Origin: Chitinibacter sp046530675 | GTDB taxonomy: Bacteria; Pseudomonadota; Gammaproteobacteria; Burkholderiales; Chitinibacteraceae | Reading direction: 5' to 3' | Assembly (NCBI RefSeq): GCF_046530675.1 | Contig: NZ_CP172558.1 | Location: 1 to 64,000 of the forward strand | DNA: 64,000 bases | Shown: piece after piece, positions 35,941 through 45,500 of the stretch | Numbering within the stretch: the first letter of the stretch is position 1 | Layout of the letters: each line of letters opens with the position of its first letter | Translations under genes and position numbers: made by a program | The notes under the pieces: model-generated | The model's input: only the letters and a program-made list of their open reading frames with translations | Database searches by the model: none | What the model was told of the DNA's origin: nothing

Positions 35941-36025
35941 CGTCCCGATTTCTTCAGGATCGTCCCACAGTTGAGCAAAGCGGCCGTGTTAGAATAGCGT
36001 TTTGTTTTTCATCGTCGGCCACGTT

Positions 36026-36721
36026 ATGCCTTATTTAGCCATTGATACTTCCAGCGAACAGCTCTCGCTCGCCATCACGAACGACTCAGACACGCTTGGC
36101 TCAAATATTGTTGCGCGCGAATGGCACGTCGGACAGAAGCATGCCGAATTGACGCTGCCGTATTTGCGGCAATTACTCGACGATCATCAGTTGACGATGT
36201 GCGATATTGAAGGTGTCGCCTACCCCTGCGGACCTGGCTCGTTTACCGGATTACGGATTGCCTGCGGCATTACGCAAGGGCTGGCTTATGCGCAGAACAT
36301 CCCTACCATGGGTATATCGACACTGGAAGCACTGGCAGAGGCTTGTGGAGCAATACGTGCCTATGTATGTATAGATGCCCGGATGAATCAGGTTTATTGC
36401 GCAGCGTTTGAACGTGACGGACAAACGTGGAAAATCGTCCATGACGCTCAGGTTTGCAACCCGGAAGACGTTCCGCAACCAGAGGGTAAGGACTGGTTTG
36501 GTATCGGCACCGGCTTTAGCAGCTATGCTGACGCGCTCAAGGAACGGATCGGTAGCCATTTAAGCCAGATCGACGCCAACCGCCAGCCGCACGCCCGCGA
36601 AATTTTGCAACTCGCACTGCCCCGCTTTGCCGCAGGCCTAGGCAAGCCAGCCGAAGAAGCCAATCTGGTTTATTTACGCGACAAGGTCGCACTGAAAACC
36701 CACGAGCGCTTGCAAAAATGA
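36026..36721 (+). CDS. tsaB: tRNA t6A37 biosynthesis protein TsaB
   Basis: 231 residues from the ATG at 36026; a TTG at 36002 is less likely. ASKHA-fold start MPYLAIDTSSEQLSLAI and the TsaB/YeaZ signature YPCGPGSFTGLRIACGITQG. It is the scaffold partner of TsaD in threonylcarbamoylation of tRNA A37. It overlaps rimI by 4 bp (ATGA). Bases 36311-36358 fit the 48-bp repeat frame (GGTAT start, ATACG in place of ATACC), but this part of the protein is ancestral, so the match may be chance. Confidence 0.93.
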   Translation: MPYLAIDTSSEQLSLAITNDSDTLGSNIVAREWHVGQKHAELTLPYLRQLLDDHQLTMCDIEGVAYPCGPGSFTGLRIACGITQGLAYAQNIPTMGISTLEALAEACGAIRAYVCIDARMNQVYCAAFERDGQTWKIVHDAQVCNPEDVPQPEGKDWFGIGTGFSSYADALKERIGSHLSQIDANRQPHAREILQLALPRFAAGLGKPAEEANLVYLRDKVALKTHERLQK

Positions 36722-37218
36722 ACTCGCAGCCCGCCCAGCCCTCCTTTAGCCGCCTGAGTGATATTCATGTCGCTGCGCTGGCTGAACTTGACGACGCGAC
36801 TAATCCGCATCCGTGGAGTGGCAAGCAATGGCTAGACTCGCTATCGCAACATGAATGTTTCGGCGTCTGGCAAGTTCAGGGCAATGAAGCGACGCTGGCT
36901 GGTTTTATCGTTTGCATGGCGACGCTGGATGAAGCTGAAATTTTGCTGATCGCCGTTGCACCACAGCACCAGCGACAAGGTTTGGGAACCCAATTATTGC
37001 AGTACGCAGAAACGACGCTGGCGCGTGAAGGCGTTCAGAAATTGTTTCTCGAAGTCCGCGACAGCAATGTCAGCGCGCGCGCTTTTTACTGCGCGCACGG
37101 CTGGCAAGAAACAGGCCGACGAAAAAACTACTATCGCTGCGAGCCGGAAAATGGCCAAAATCGGGAAGACGCCATTTTGTGCAGCAAAACTTTGACACTG
37201 ACCGAGGCACCGCAATGA
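36718..37218 (+). CDS. rimI: Ribosomal-protein-alanine N-acetyltransferase RimI
   Basis: 166 residues, GNAT fold. Acetyl-CoA motif VAPQHQRQGLGTQLLQYAE (about 80-98), then KLFLEVRDSNVSARAFYCAHGW, where the Asn-x-x-Ala-x-x-x-Tyr pattern is typical of RimI, which acetylates the N-terminus of ribosomal protein S18. It is embedded between tsaB and a uracil-DNA glycosylase gene with 4-bp overlaps on both sides, a common proteobacterial arrangement. Confidence 0.88.
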   Translation: MNSQPAQPSFSRLSDIHVAALAELDDATNPHPWSGKQWLDSLSQHECFGVWQVQGNEATLAGFIVCMATLDEAEILLIAVAPQHQRQGLGTQLLQYAETTLAREGVQKLFLEVRDSNVSARAFYCAHGWQETGRRKNYYRCEPENGQNREDAILCSKTLTLTEAPQ

Positions 37219-38165
37219 ACCGCCGCGCACTGATTCTGAACGAGCTGGGGCTCAACCCGGTCTGGGTGCGGCATGAAGTGTTGGCGCAGATGCAGGCTGA
37301 CGAATCGACACAGGCCGAGCTGACCGCGGCCAGCGTAGCGCAAAGGTCCGACTCAAACACCGCAGCGCATCACGCTCACCGAGAACCTGATCCGCATTTC
37401 AGCCCGATTGCACAAGCCGCGCACCAGCGAATGGACGAAACCATCGCCGCAGCGCCGCAAAACATTGCGCAAAGCGCCAAAGGGCCGTCACAGGAAGCTG
37501 CAGCAATCCATCAGGTACTGAAAGCACGCAATACGCCAAGCCGGATTCAACACGCACAGCCGGTCGCAACCCCAGCCGAAACCAATGACGAACGCAGCCG
37601 CGCGATCATGCAAATGGATTGGGAACAATTACAGGCTGCCGTTCGCGAATGCACTGCCTGCTCACTATGCCAGACGCGAACACAAACGGTATTCGGCGTC
37701 GGCCAGCCGGATTCGGCGCTGATGGTCGTTGGCGAAGCACCGGGCGCTGACGAGGATGCGCAAGGCGAGCCTTTTGTAGGTCAGGCTGGCAAGCTGCTCG
37801 ACAATATGCTCGCCAGCATCGGCCACAAGCGTGGAGAACAGGTGTTTATCGCCAATGTACTCAAATGCCGCCCGCCGGGCAATCGCAACCCGCAGCCCGA
37901 TGAAGTGGCGCAATGCGCGCCCTTCCTGCAACGCCAGATCGAGCTGATCGCGCCCAAAGTGCTGTTTGCCAGCGGTCGCTTTGCCATTTCCAGCCTGCTG
38001 AACGACGATGCGCCGATCTCGGCGCTGCGCGGCAAAATCCACCAATATCGCAAATTGCCGGTCGTGGTGAGCTACCACCCCGCCTACCTGCTGCGCAATA
38101 TGCCGGATAAGGCCAAAGCCTGGCAGGATTTGCTGCTACTTAAATCACAGCTTGATCAAGAATGA
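37215..38165 (+). CDS. Family 4-type uracil-DNA glycosylase with iron-sulfur cluster
   Basis: 316 residues from the ATG at 37215 (ATGA overlap with rimI). The catalytic domain is C-terminal: cluster Cys pair in ECTACSLCQTR, VVGEAPGADEDAQGEPFVG, NVLKCRPPGNRNPQPDEV and VVSYHPAYLLR. It removes uracil from DNA to start base excision repair. The first ~140 residues are a long Ala/Gln-rich low-complexity extension opening NRRALILNELGLNPVWVRHE, which resembles the short chi-binding start of DNA polymerase III psi (HolD). That resemblance is only suggestive. Confidence 0.88.
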   Translation: MNRRALILNELGLNPVWVRHEVLAQMQADESTQAELTAASVAQRSDSNTAAHHAHREPDPHFSPIAQAAHQRMDETIAAAPQNIAQSAKGPSQEAAAIHQVLKARNTPSRIQHAQPVATPAETNDERSRAIMQMDWEQLQAAVRECTACSLCQTRTQTVFGVGQPDSALMVVGEAPGADEDAQGEPFVGQAGKLLDNMLASIGHKRGEQVFIANVLKCRPPGNRNPQPDEVAQCAPFLQRQIELIAPKVLFASGRFAISSLLNDDAPISALRGKIHQYRKLPVVVSYHPAYLLRNMPDKAKAWQDLLLLKSQLDQE

Positions 38166-38671
38166 ATTCGCTTAAATACATCGCGCATTATCCCGCGCCG
38201 CTGATCGAACAGGTGCAGGCGCTGATCGACTCCAACCGGCTCGCGCCGCATCTGGCGAAAAAATACCCGGCACGCCATCAGGTGCAGACCGATAAGGCGC
38301 TGTACGACTACGTCAGCGAATTAAAGTCCGAGTTTTTCCGCAATGCACCAGCGCTGGCCAAGGTGGGGTTTGACAGCAAAATCAGCGTCATCAATCACGC
38401 GCTGGGGCTGCACACGCAAATCTCGCGCGTGCAAGGCGGCAAATTAAAAAGCAAAAACGAAATCCGCATCGCGACCCTATTCAAAAACACACCGCCCGAA
38501 TTTCTGAAAATGATCGTCGTCCACGAATTGGCGCATCTGAAAGAAAAAGACCATAACAAGGCCTTTTATCAATTGTGCCAGCACATGGAACCCAACTATC
38601 TGCAATATGAATTCGATCTGCGCCTGCACTTGACTGTGCAGGATTTGGGCTTGGCAAATAAAGCGGATTAG
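38162..38671 (+). CDS. YgjP-like M48-type metallopeptidase fold protein
   Basis: 169 residues. HExxH zinc motif VVHELAHLKEKDHNKAFY near residues 120-137 with the downstream His typical of the YgjP/WLM (DUF45) group. E. coli YgjP has been reported to have UTP pyrophosphatase activity, so the peptidase label is uncertain. It overlaps the glycosylase gene by 4 bp and is the last gene of the tsaB operon. No signal peptide, so probably cytoplasmic. Confidence 0.75.
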   Translation: MNSLKYIAHYPAPLIEQVQALIDSNRLAPHLAKKYPARHQVQTDKALYDYVSELKSEFFRNAPALAKVGFDSKISVINHALGLHTQISRVQGGKLKSKNEIRIATLFKNTPPEFLKMIVVHELAHLKEKDHNKAFYQLCQHMEPNYLQYEFDLRLHLTVQDLGLANKAD

Positions 38672-38693
38672 CGATCTATCTCATGCTTCATCA

Positions 38694-38762
38694 GTAGGAG
38701 CGGCTTTAGCCGCGAATATATCGCACGATTTACAGTGTCTTCGCGGCTAAAGCCGCTCCTAC
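38694..38762. repeat. REP-like palindromic element, second copy
   Basis: Arms GTAGGAGCGGCTTTAGCCGC and their exact complement surround a centre with CACGATTTACAGTG. Same family as 23057-23124. It lies 23 nt after the ygjP-like stop. Confidence 0.8.
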
Positions 38763-38816
38763 GAATAGCGCTTTGATGATGAGCTGAGATGGCTAACTAA
38801 TCAGGAAACTTGAACA

Positions 38817-38864
38817 AGTATTTCGCTGCAGAGCCTATCAATATTGATCTGCAGTAAAATACCC
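38817..38864. repeat. 48-bp repeat, degenerate first base
   Basis: Starts AGTATTTCGC instead of GGTAT, ends AAATACCC, 48 bp, with an internal CTGCAG...CTGCAG symmetry. It lies 8 nt after the RraB-like stop on that gene's strand. Confidence 0.6.
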
Positions 38865-38872
38865 TAACAAAA

Positions 38873-39214
38873 TCAAGCCAGCGGCCCGACATCCATTCCA
38901 TCGTAACTACGCAGGCCATGCTGCGCGGCAAACGCCTCTAGCTCGGCATTGCGCGCGAACAGCGTCGCCGTGGTATGCACTTCGGCTTTTTCGACATGCA
39001 GCATAAAATACTCATCCTGCCCGTCATCGAGCTGCGGAATAAACAAATCGACAAAGGTATAGCCTTGCGCTTCGAGTAGCGGAATCACGTCGGTGAGCTG
39101 CTCATCTTGATCAGCAGTAAAAAAATAACCCCACAACAGCGGCGCGGATAAATTCCAGTCGGTGTTGTCACGGATGCTGGCGAACATTTCTTCGAGTTGG
39201 GCTAGGGTGATCAT
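38873..39214 (-). CDS. RraB-like ribonuclease E inhibitor family protein
   Basis: 113 residues, acidic. The central pattern WGYFFTADQDEQLTDVIPLL and the end YFMLHVEKAEVHTTATL...GLRSYDGMDVGP match the RraB fold (PF06877), in which a Tyr-Asp-Gly motif closes the domain. RraB of E. coli binds and modulates RNase E. The relatives with this simpler domain are less studied, so direct RNase E control is inferred. Solitary gene, followed by a 48-bp repeat. Confidence 0.65.
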   Translation of the reverse strand: MITLAQLEEMFASIRDNTDWNLSAPLLWGYFFTADQDEQLTDVIPLLEAQGYTFVDLFIPQLDDGQDEYFMLHVEKAEVHTTATLFARNAELEAFAAQHGLRSYDGMDVGPLA

Positions 39215-39262
39215 GTTTTAATCTCTTAAAGAGGATCGATAATACAGAAATATAACTCAAAA

Positions 39263-40132
39263 CTATAAAATCGGCTTTTTAAACACCTCTTTTAACAATC
39301 TTTTATTCTTAACAAAACCTTCGTCTGACATTTCTTTGGATGAAATTAAATACTTTCTTGCTCGCTTGGCAATTAATGGATTGTGCATCACGGCCAAAGT
39401 TCGAATAAATTCTTCATCAAAATTCTCATCATCAATATGCATCACTAATAATTTGTCTGGTGAAATTGCCATAGAAATTAGATAGATTGGCCATCCATCA
39501 CTCGCTCCATTAACCAAAATAGGATAGTCACAAGTAATAAAGTGATCCTTTCCATCCGGCAGCTGTATAGTCAACCACCTCATCCCAAATAATGTTGCTA
39601 CACTCTCTGATTTACATATTTCTTTAACCATTTCTAAGAGCACCACATTGTTTGCAATAGCTTCAACATCAACAGTCTTTCTAATTTTATCAAGAACACT
39701 TACATTCCATTTATTAGCAACGGCCAATTCAAACAAACTCTGCGCAGCTATTGAACTCGCATATTCTATATTTTCATCAATGCGCTCTGGATTCCTTTTC
39801 AAAATAGAATCTACAAATAAACACCACACACACCTTTCTTCACAAGTCAAAGATCCAACCCCATTTGCAAGTATTTTATCCAAAATCAGACTTACATCAG
39901 AATCTATCCTTGAAAAGAATTTATTCTCTATGTCATTAGAAATACAAGCAGCACCATTTAATAACTCAGGAATTATGGAATACAAGCCATTTCTAAACCC
40001 TATAGATCTAGCTGACTTATGGCCAGATAAAACATCACCGTGCTTTGTTAAACAATGAAGCCAAAATGCCGATTTACCAGATAAATACCACTTTTTGAAG
40101 TAAAACTGTGGAACATAGTGATGTCGCTGCAT
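39263..40132 (-). CDS. DUF4238 protein, AT-rich and probably acquired
   Basis: 289 residues from the ATG at 40130-40132; a TTG start nine codons upstream is possible. The N-terminus MQRHHYVPQFYFKKWY is the DUF4238 hallmark (His-His-Tyr-Val-Pro-x-Phe-Tyr), and WLTIQLPDGKDHFITCDYPI in the middle also fits the family. There is no membrane segment. Function is not established; such genes often occur singly in variable regions. The coding DNA is clearly more AT-rich than both neighbours (many ATT/AAT/TTA codons), which suggests recent horizontal transfer. Confidence 0.7.
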   Translation of the reverse strand: MQRHHYVPQFYFKKWYLSGKSAFWLHCLTKHGDVLSGHKSARSIGFRNGLYSIIPELLNGAACISNDIENKFFSRIDSDVSLILDKILANGVGSLTCEERCVWCLFVDSILKRNPERIDENIEYASSIAAQSLFELAVANKWNVSVLDKIRKTVDVEAIANNVVLLEMVKEICKSESVATLFGMRWLTIQLPDGKDHFITCDYPILVNGASDGWPIYLISMAISPDKLLVMHIDDENFDEEFIRTLAVMHNPLIAKRARKYLISSKEMSDEGFVKNKRLLKEVFKKPIL

Positions 40133-40181
40133 GATCAAAACTATTCCTTTCTCAATCAAATCAAATCAAATGCACTGGAAA

Positions 40182-42347
40182 TTACTTTGTATTTACCACC
40201 GCACCGCGCACTTCAAACCTCACTTTCTGTACCACCTTCCCCTGCGCATCGCGCAATTCGAGCTGATGCCTCCCCGGCCATGGGAACCATTTGGTTTGGT
40301 TGCCGCGGCCGATTTGTTTGCCGTCTAGCCACCATTGCGCCCTCGCAACACCTCGGGCGCGGAAGACCATGCGCTGATTGTTTGGTGGCACGTCGGGGTC
40401 GAGTGCGAAGATGCTGCCGTCGAGCGGCGCGATGATGCCGGGCGCTTGGTTTTTCTCTGGTTGCGTTTCGGCGACGATCACTTCTCGCTCGGTGCCAGCC
40501 AGAAACCATTCTTTGCGAGTCGCTTCGGTCGGGTTTTGGGATACGTCATCTTGGTAGCGCACTTGGCGGCTGGTGACGCCTTTCGGTGGTGTCGGCGCGC
40601 GTGAGGCTGGCGCGGATTGCTGGGCAAAATCGAGCACCGCTTGCCACACCGGCGCGGCACCGTGCATGCCCGAGACATCCCACATCGGCTCGCCGCTGGC
40701 GTTGCCAACCCAGACGCCGACGGTAAACTGGCGCGAGAAACCCACCGTCCAGTTGTCGCGCATGTCTTTGCTGGTGCCGGTTTTCACCGCGCTCCAGTAG
40801 CGGGTCGATAGCGCGCTTTCCAGCCCGAAGGTGCGCGAGCGCGCGGTGCGATCGGACAGAATATCGGCAACGATAAAGCTGCTGGCCGGATCGAGCATGG
40901 CTTTGGGTTCCTGTTTCGGTTTGGCGGCGGCCTCGGCCACCCTCCAGCGCGGCGCAGACCAAGCCCCGCCATTGGCGAGCGTCCGATAGGCGTTGGTGAG
41001 CTCGATCAGCCGCACATCGGCTGCGCCCAGCGCCAGACTCGCGCCGTAATAATCGCCATCCTGCTCCAAGCTTTTCATCCCCAAGGCATACAGCCGATCA
41101 CGCAGCGCATTGGGGCTGACCATTTCTATCGCGCGCACGGCGGGCACATTGAGCGAAGCGCCCAGCGCGGTGCGCACCGAGACAAAGCCTTTGAAATCTT
41201 TGGCGTAATTTTGCGGCGCGTACAGCCCGCCGCCGGTTTGCAAAGCGAGCGGACTATCGTCGAGCAGGGATGCTGCGGTCAGGTATTTTTTTTCGAATGC
41301 CAGTTGGTACAGGAATGGTTTTAAGGTTGAGCCAGCCTGACGCAGCGCGGTGACGCCATCGACGTCATACGCGTTGGATGTGGCGGCGCCCGCCGAGCCG
41401 ACCCAGGCCAGAATATCGCCGCTGCGATTATCGAGCACGATCAGCGCGCCGTCTTGCACATTGCGTTTGGCCAGCGCGGCCAGATGGCGCTTGAGCACTG
41501 TACTGGCGTATTGCTGCAGCGGCAGCGACAGCGTGGTTTTTACCGTGCTGCCCGCGCTGATTTTGTTTTGCGCGATCAGCTTGCGCGCAAAATGCGGCGC
41601 ATCATTTTCGGCCAAAGGGTTGGGCGCTTTGCTGCGCGAGATGGCGATTTCGGTATCAACCTTGATGCTCGAACACGCCACCTGCCGCCCCAGATCCTGC
41701 ACAATTTTGCACGCGCGGCTGGCGACGCGATCAACGCTGGCGTTCGGCCCGCGTATTAGCGCGGTGGCAATCGCCGCCTCGGTGACATTCAATCCCGCCG
41801 GCATTTTGCCAAACAGCGTGTGCGATAGCGCCGCCAAACCAACAATCTCGCCACGAAAACTGACTTTATTTAAATAGGCCTCAAGGATTTCGGCCTTGCT
41901 CCACTCGCGCTCCAGCCAGCTTGCCGACCACGATTGACCGACCTTTTGCCACACGCTGCGGCCCTGATTACGCGCCTTTAAGTCTTCATCAAGCAGGCCA
42001 GCGAGCTGCATCGTAATCGTTGAAGCACCGCGCGTTTTGCTATTCCAGACATTGCCCCACGCGGCTGCGGCGACGCCCGACCAATCGACGCCGCTGTGCT
42101 GGTAAAAGCGTTTATCTTCGGAGATCAACAAGGCTTGGCGCATCGCGGGCGAAATATCAGACAAGGCCACCCAATCGAGCTTGCGCGTTTTCATGTCGAC
42201 ACGAATCCGCTGTAATGGCGCGCCTTGGCGATCGAGCAGCAGCACATCGGACGAGCGCCATGCGGCTTTGACTTCTTTAAAACTGGGGTTGGCCCAACTG
42301 GCCGACGAGAGCAAAACTGCGCAAAGCGCGCAAACAAAACACTTCAT
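40182..42347 (-). CDS. pbpC: Penicillin-binding protein 1C
   Basis: 721 residues with a signal or anchor at the N-terminus (CALCAVLLSSASWA). Glycosyltransferase 51 domain with ISEDKRFYQHSGVDWSGVAAA and GASTITMQLAGLL; transpeptidase domain with AGSTLKPFLYQLAF (catalytic Ser), SLNVPAVR and KTGTSKDMRDNWTVGFS; and the PbpC-specific C-terminal domain (WWLDGKQIGRGNQTKWFPWP). It polymerises and possibly cross-links peptidoglycan in the periplasm. The alpha-2-macroglobulin gene lies immediately upstream on the same strand, the standard pairing for this protein. Confidence 0.95.
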   Translation of the reverse strand: MKCFVCALCAVLLSSASWANPSFKEVKAAWRSSDVLLLDRQGAPLQRIRVDMKTRKLDWVALSDISPAMRQALLISEDKRFYQHSGVDWSGVAAAAWGNVWNSKTRGASTITMQLAGLLDEDLKARNQGRSVWQKVGQSWSASWLEREWSKAEILEAYLNKVSFRGEIVGLAALSHTLFGKMPAGLNVTEAAIATALIRGPNASVDRVASRACKIVQDLGRQVACSSIKVDTEIAISRSKAPNPLAENDAPHFARKLIAQNKISAGSTVKTTLSLPLQQYASTVLKRHLAALAKRNVQDGALIVLDNRSGDILAWVGSAGAATSNAYDVDGVTALRQAGSTLKPFLYQLAFEKKYLTAASLLDDSPLALQTGGGLYAPQNYAKDFKGFVSVRTALGASLNVPAVRAIEMVSPNALRDRLYALGMKSLEQDGDYYGASLALGAADVRLIELTNAYRTLANGGAWSAPRWRVAEAAAKPKQEPKAMLDPASSFIVADILSDRTARSRTFGLESALSTRYWSAVKTGTSKDMRDNWTVGFSRQFTVGVWVGNASGEPMWDVSGMHGAAPVWQAVLDFAQQSAPASRAPTPPKGVTSRQVRYQDDVSQNPTEATRKEWFLAGTEREVIVAETQPEKNQAPGIIAPLDGSIFALDPDVPPNNQRMVFRARGVARAQWWLDGKQIGRGNQTKWFPWPGRHQLELRDAQGKVVQKVRFEVRGAVVNTK

Positions 42348-42378
42348 GCAAAATCCTGAGAGCAGATTCGCTTTAAGT

Positions 42379-42486
42379 TCCCCCCTTCGACGAAGGGGGG
42401 TTAGGGGGGATTTGGCACTGCTTGAGCTTCTTTGACGCTTGAAATATCGTCAAATCCCCCTCAATCCCCCTTTTGCAAAGGGGGAA
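42379..42486. repeat. G/C-run inverted repeat between A2M and pbpC
   Basis: Two G/C-run palindromes (CCCCCCTTCG/GAAGGGGGG at about 42380-42400 and CCCCCTTTTGCAAAGGGGG at 42466-42484) sit inside a larger inverted pair, GGGGGGATTTG and CAAATCCCCC. About 108 bp without an ORF. It resembles the dispersed poly-G palindromes seen in many proteobacteria and may attenuate transcription from A2M into pbpC. Confidence 0.65.
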
Positions 42487-42582
42487 GCTAAAGTCAAAAT
42501 CCTTAAGTAAATGGCACTGCCTCTTAATGCTGCTGTATCACAGAGGTAGACCCACCAACACGACGCGAGTGGGTGCCTTAGA

Positions 42583-45500
42583 TTACTTCGCAGCCACCAC
42601 CTTCACCGTCGCATTCGGCAATATGCCAAACACATCCGGCGCATACATCGCCTCAACACGCGTTGGTGGCATTTGGAAGGTGCCGACGTTATTGAGCCGC
42701 ATTGTGTATTCCACCTTCAGGCCACCACGCGGTACATAGCTGTAGAAGGCGCGGTAGCTGCTGAAGGTGCGCTCGACGTAGTCAGCATAGTCGCCACCGT
42801 TCGTGTCCTTGCTGTCAATCGCCGAATCACGCCCAAGGCCGCTGCCCTGTATCGTCGCGCCTGCCGGAATCGGATCGTTCACCACCACCCAAGTCATATC
42901 GGCCTGCGCGGTGATATCGAGCACCACTTTCACCACATCGCCCGGCTGGTATTGGCCTGCGACTTTCTGGCTCACCGGGGTGATGGTTTTTGCAATGCTG
43001 TAACCGGCGTAGCGCGGCGCTTTGAGTACCACCGCTGCGCTGGCCTGCACCGTCGCCCATGGCTCGCCACTACCGCTGTGTTTGATACTCAGCGCGCCCT
43101 TGCCCGTCGGCCATGGCAGCAAGCCTAAGCTTTGTACGCCGTCTTTCGGCCAGTTCAGACTCAAGCTTTGCCCGCCTAAAGCCGCGCTGGTCGCGCCCGT
43201 CACCGGCGTGTTTTCAAACTGCCGCGAGAATGCGCCGACTGCCAGCGTACCCCACAAATTGGCCGTCGTCGTTTGCCAATGGCCTTTGCTTTGCCGCGCC
43301 AGCAAGCCGGTCAGCACGCGTGGCATGTCGGCTTGCCAATCCGGCAGATTACGCGTCACGAGAATCAGCTTGGCGGCGTTCACATCGGGGCTGCCCATCA
43401 GCCACCACGCCACATCGTCGCGCTCAGTGCTAAACACCATGCGCGTGCCTTGGTAAGTGAGGCGCGCGCGCAGCAGATTGCTGGCCTCGGTGACTTTGGC
43501 CGCTTGGTTAGCAATACCTTTGGCGCGATTGAGCAAGGACAGCCAATCAACCAGCATCGCCGTGCTCATTTTTTGCGGGTTCAGCTCTACCACATCGAGC
43601 ATCGCAGGTTTGAACATGCCATAGCGCGCCAGCACTTCCATCGCTGCCAAACGACGTACATCAGCATCTTGGCGATTGTAGGGCAGATCGCGCTTCAGGC
43701 GACCTTCAACAAAGGCCACCAAAGCGTTCAGCATGCGCTGACGCGGCGCATCGGGGATGGCTTCGCCGGCCTCGTACGCAACGGCCAATAGATAGGTAGT
43801 CAGGGTATCGCTACCAAAGCGAGATCCAGATTCGCTTAGCGGCCAATACCATGCCAGACCATCATTATCCAGATACAGCGGCAGCTCGGCCATCAGCTTT
43901 TGCCAGCACGCTTTATCACCCAGGCCCAGCGCCACCGACGTGCGCTGCTCTAGGCACGAATACGGGTATTCGCTAAACCAGCGGCGCACGCCCGGCAGCT
44001 CGTTGCCGAGCTTATTTTGCAGTGCGACACTAATGCCGCCACGGCCAGCCAAAGCATTCGGCGGCAGCACTACCGGAATTTGCAGCTCGCCACCGCTCAC
44101 GCGTTGCAGCGTGGCTTGCTCGACGGTGACTGGTACAGCAGGCTCAACTTGCTGCGTAGCCGCGAGTTTGTCGGCAGCTTTTCCATTAACTTCTTGTACC
44201 GAAAATACCCAATCGAGCTGTTTCGCATTGTTTGGAATCGTGATCGGCCAGTTGATAAAGCGTGCTTCACCAGCAGGCAACTCGACTTGCTGCGGATTCA
44301 GCCCTGCAATACCGGAAGCGTTGGCCGTGACTTTGACGCTCATCTTGCGCTCGCTGCCATTACGCAGCGTAATGCCCGCGGCGAGCTGATCGCCCTCGCG
44401 CACTACCGGCGGAATGCCGGAAGTCAGCTGCAAATCCTGCCGCACGACAAAGCTGCCCTCACCCGTACCAAACTGATCGCTCCCCACATCAGCGACCGCA
44501 ACAAGGCGGAATTTGCTCAGCGCGTCGTTAATCGGCACTTTGACTTTGGCCGTGCCGTTGGCGTCGAGCACCACGGCGGGCTGCCAGCTCAAGAGGGTAT
44601 CGAGCAACTCGCGCGTCGGCGCTTTACCGCCACCGCCGCCCGGTGGCAGGGCTTTGCGGCCGTAATGGCGCTTGCCGACCACTTCAAGCTGCGCGGTCGC
44701 CATTTCTATGCCAAAACTATGTCGCTGATACATGGCCTGCAGAATATTCCACGAGGTATTGGGCTGCAGCTCAAGCAGCGCCTCATCTACAGCGGCAAAC
44801 ACCACCTCAGTACCTGCAGGCGCGGGTTTGCCGTTGGGCAATTTCACCTTGATCGTGACATCAGCGGTTTCACGAATGCCGTAGGTCGCACGCGCAGGCG
44901 TTACTTCGATCTGCAGCCGTTTGGCCGCATCACCGACCTGAATTTCGGCCACGCCATATTTAAAGGCTGGGCGCGATAAATCGACCATAGACGTTGGCGC
45001 GACATAATCTTTGCCCTCGTTCCAGTACGCGCTCCACCATTCGCCCGGCGTTTTCCAGCCCCAAGTAAAGAAGGAGTACCAAGGCACATCGCGCACGCGG
45101 CCACGCACGGCGAGCACCGACACGTAGACATTTGGCGTCCAGTTGTCGGCGATTTTTAATTCAAAACTCGCGGTTTTGCCCTCCAGCTCAACGACGCGCG
45201 TTTCCAGAATGCCTTCGCGCTCAATGCCTATCCACGCGGTGGCTTTGCGGAATGGCATCCGCACCTGGAATTTGGCCATTTCGCCGGGCGCATAGCTCGG
45301 TTTTTCGGGAATCACGTCGATGCGATCATTATTGTCGGCATCAAACCACAGCTCGTCGTGCTGGCTGACCCACACATCCTGCGCGCTGCGCACGATATTG
45401 CCCTGCTCGTCTTTCACTTGCGCAATCAGCTCCATATTGCCCGCGTCTTTAAAGCTGATTTCGCAGAACACCAAGCCTTGCGCGTCGCTGGTTTCGCTAC

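Noticed and set aside
36311..36358. A further 48-bp element inside tsaB
   Set aside because: The ends are GGTAT and ATACG and the length fits, but the encoded peptide belongs to the ancestral TsaB fold with no insertion, so chance cannot be excluded.
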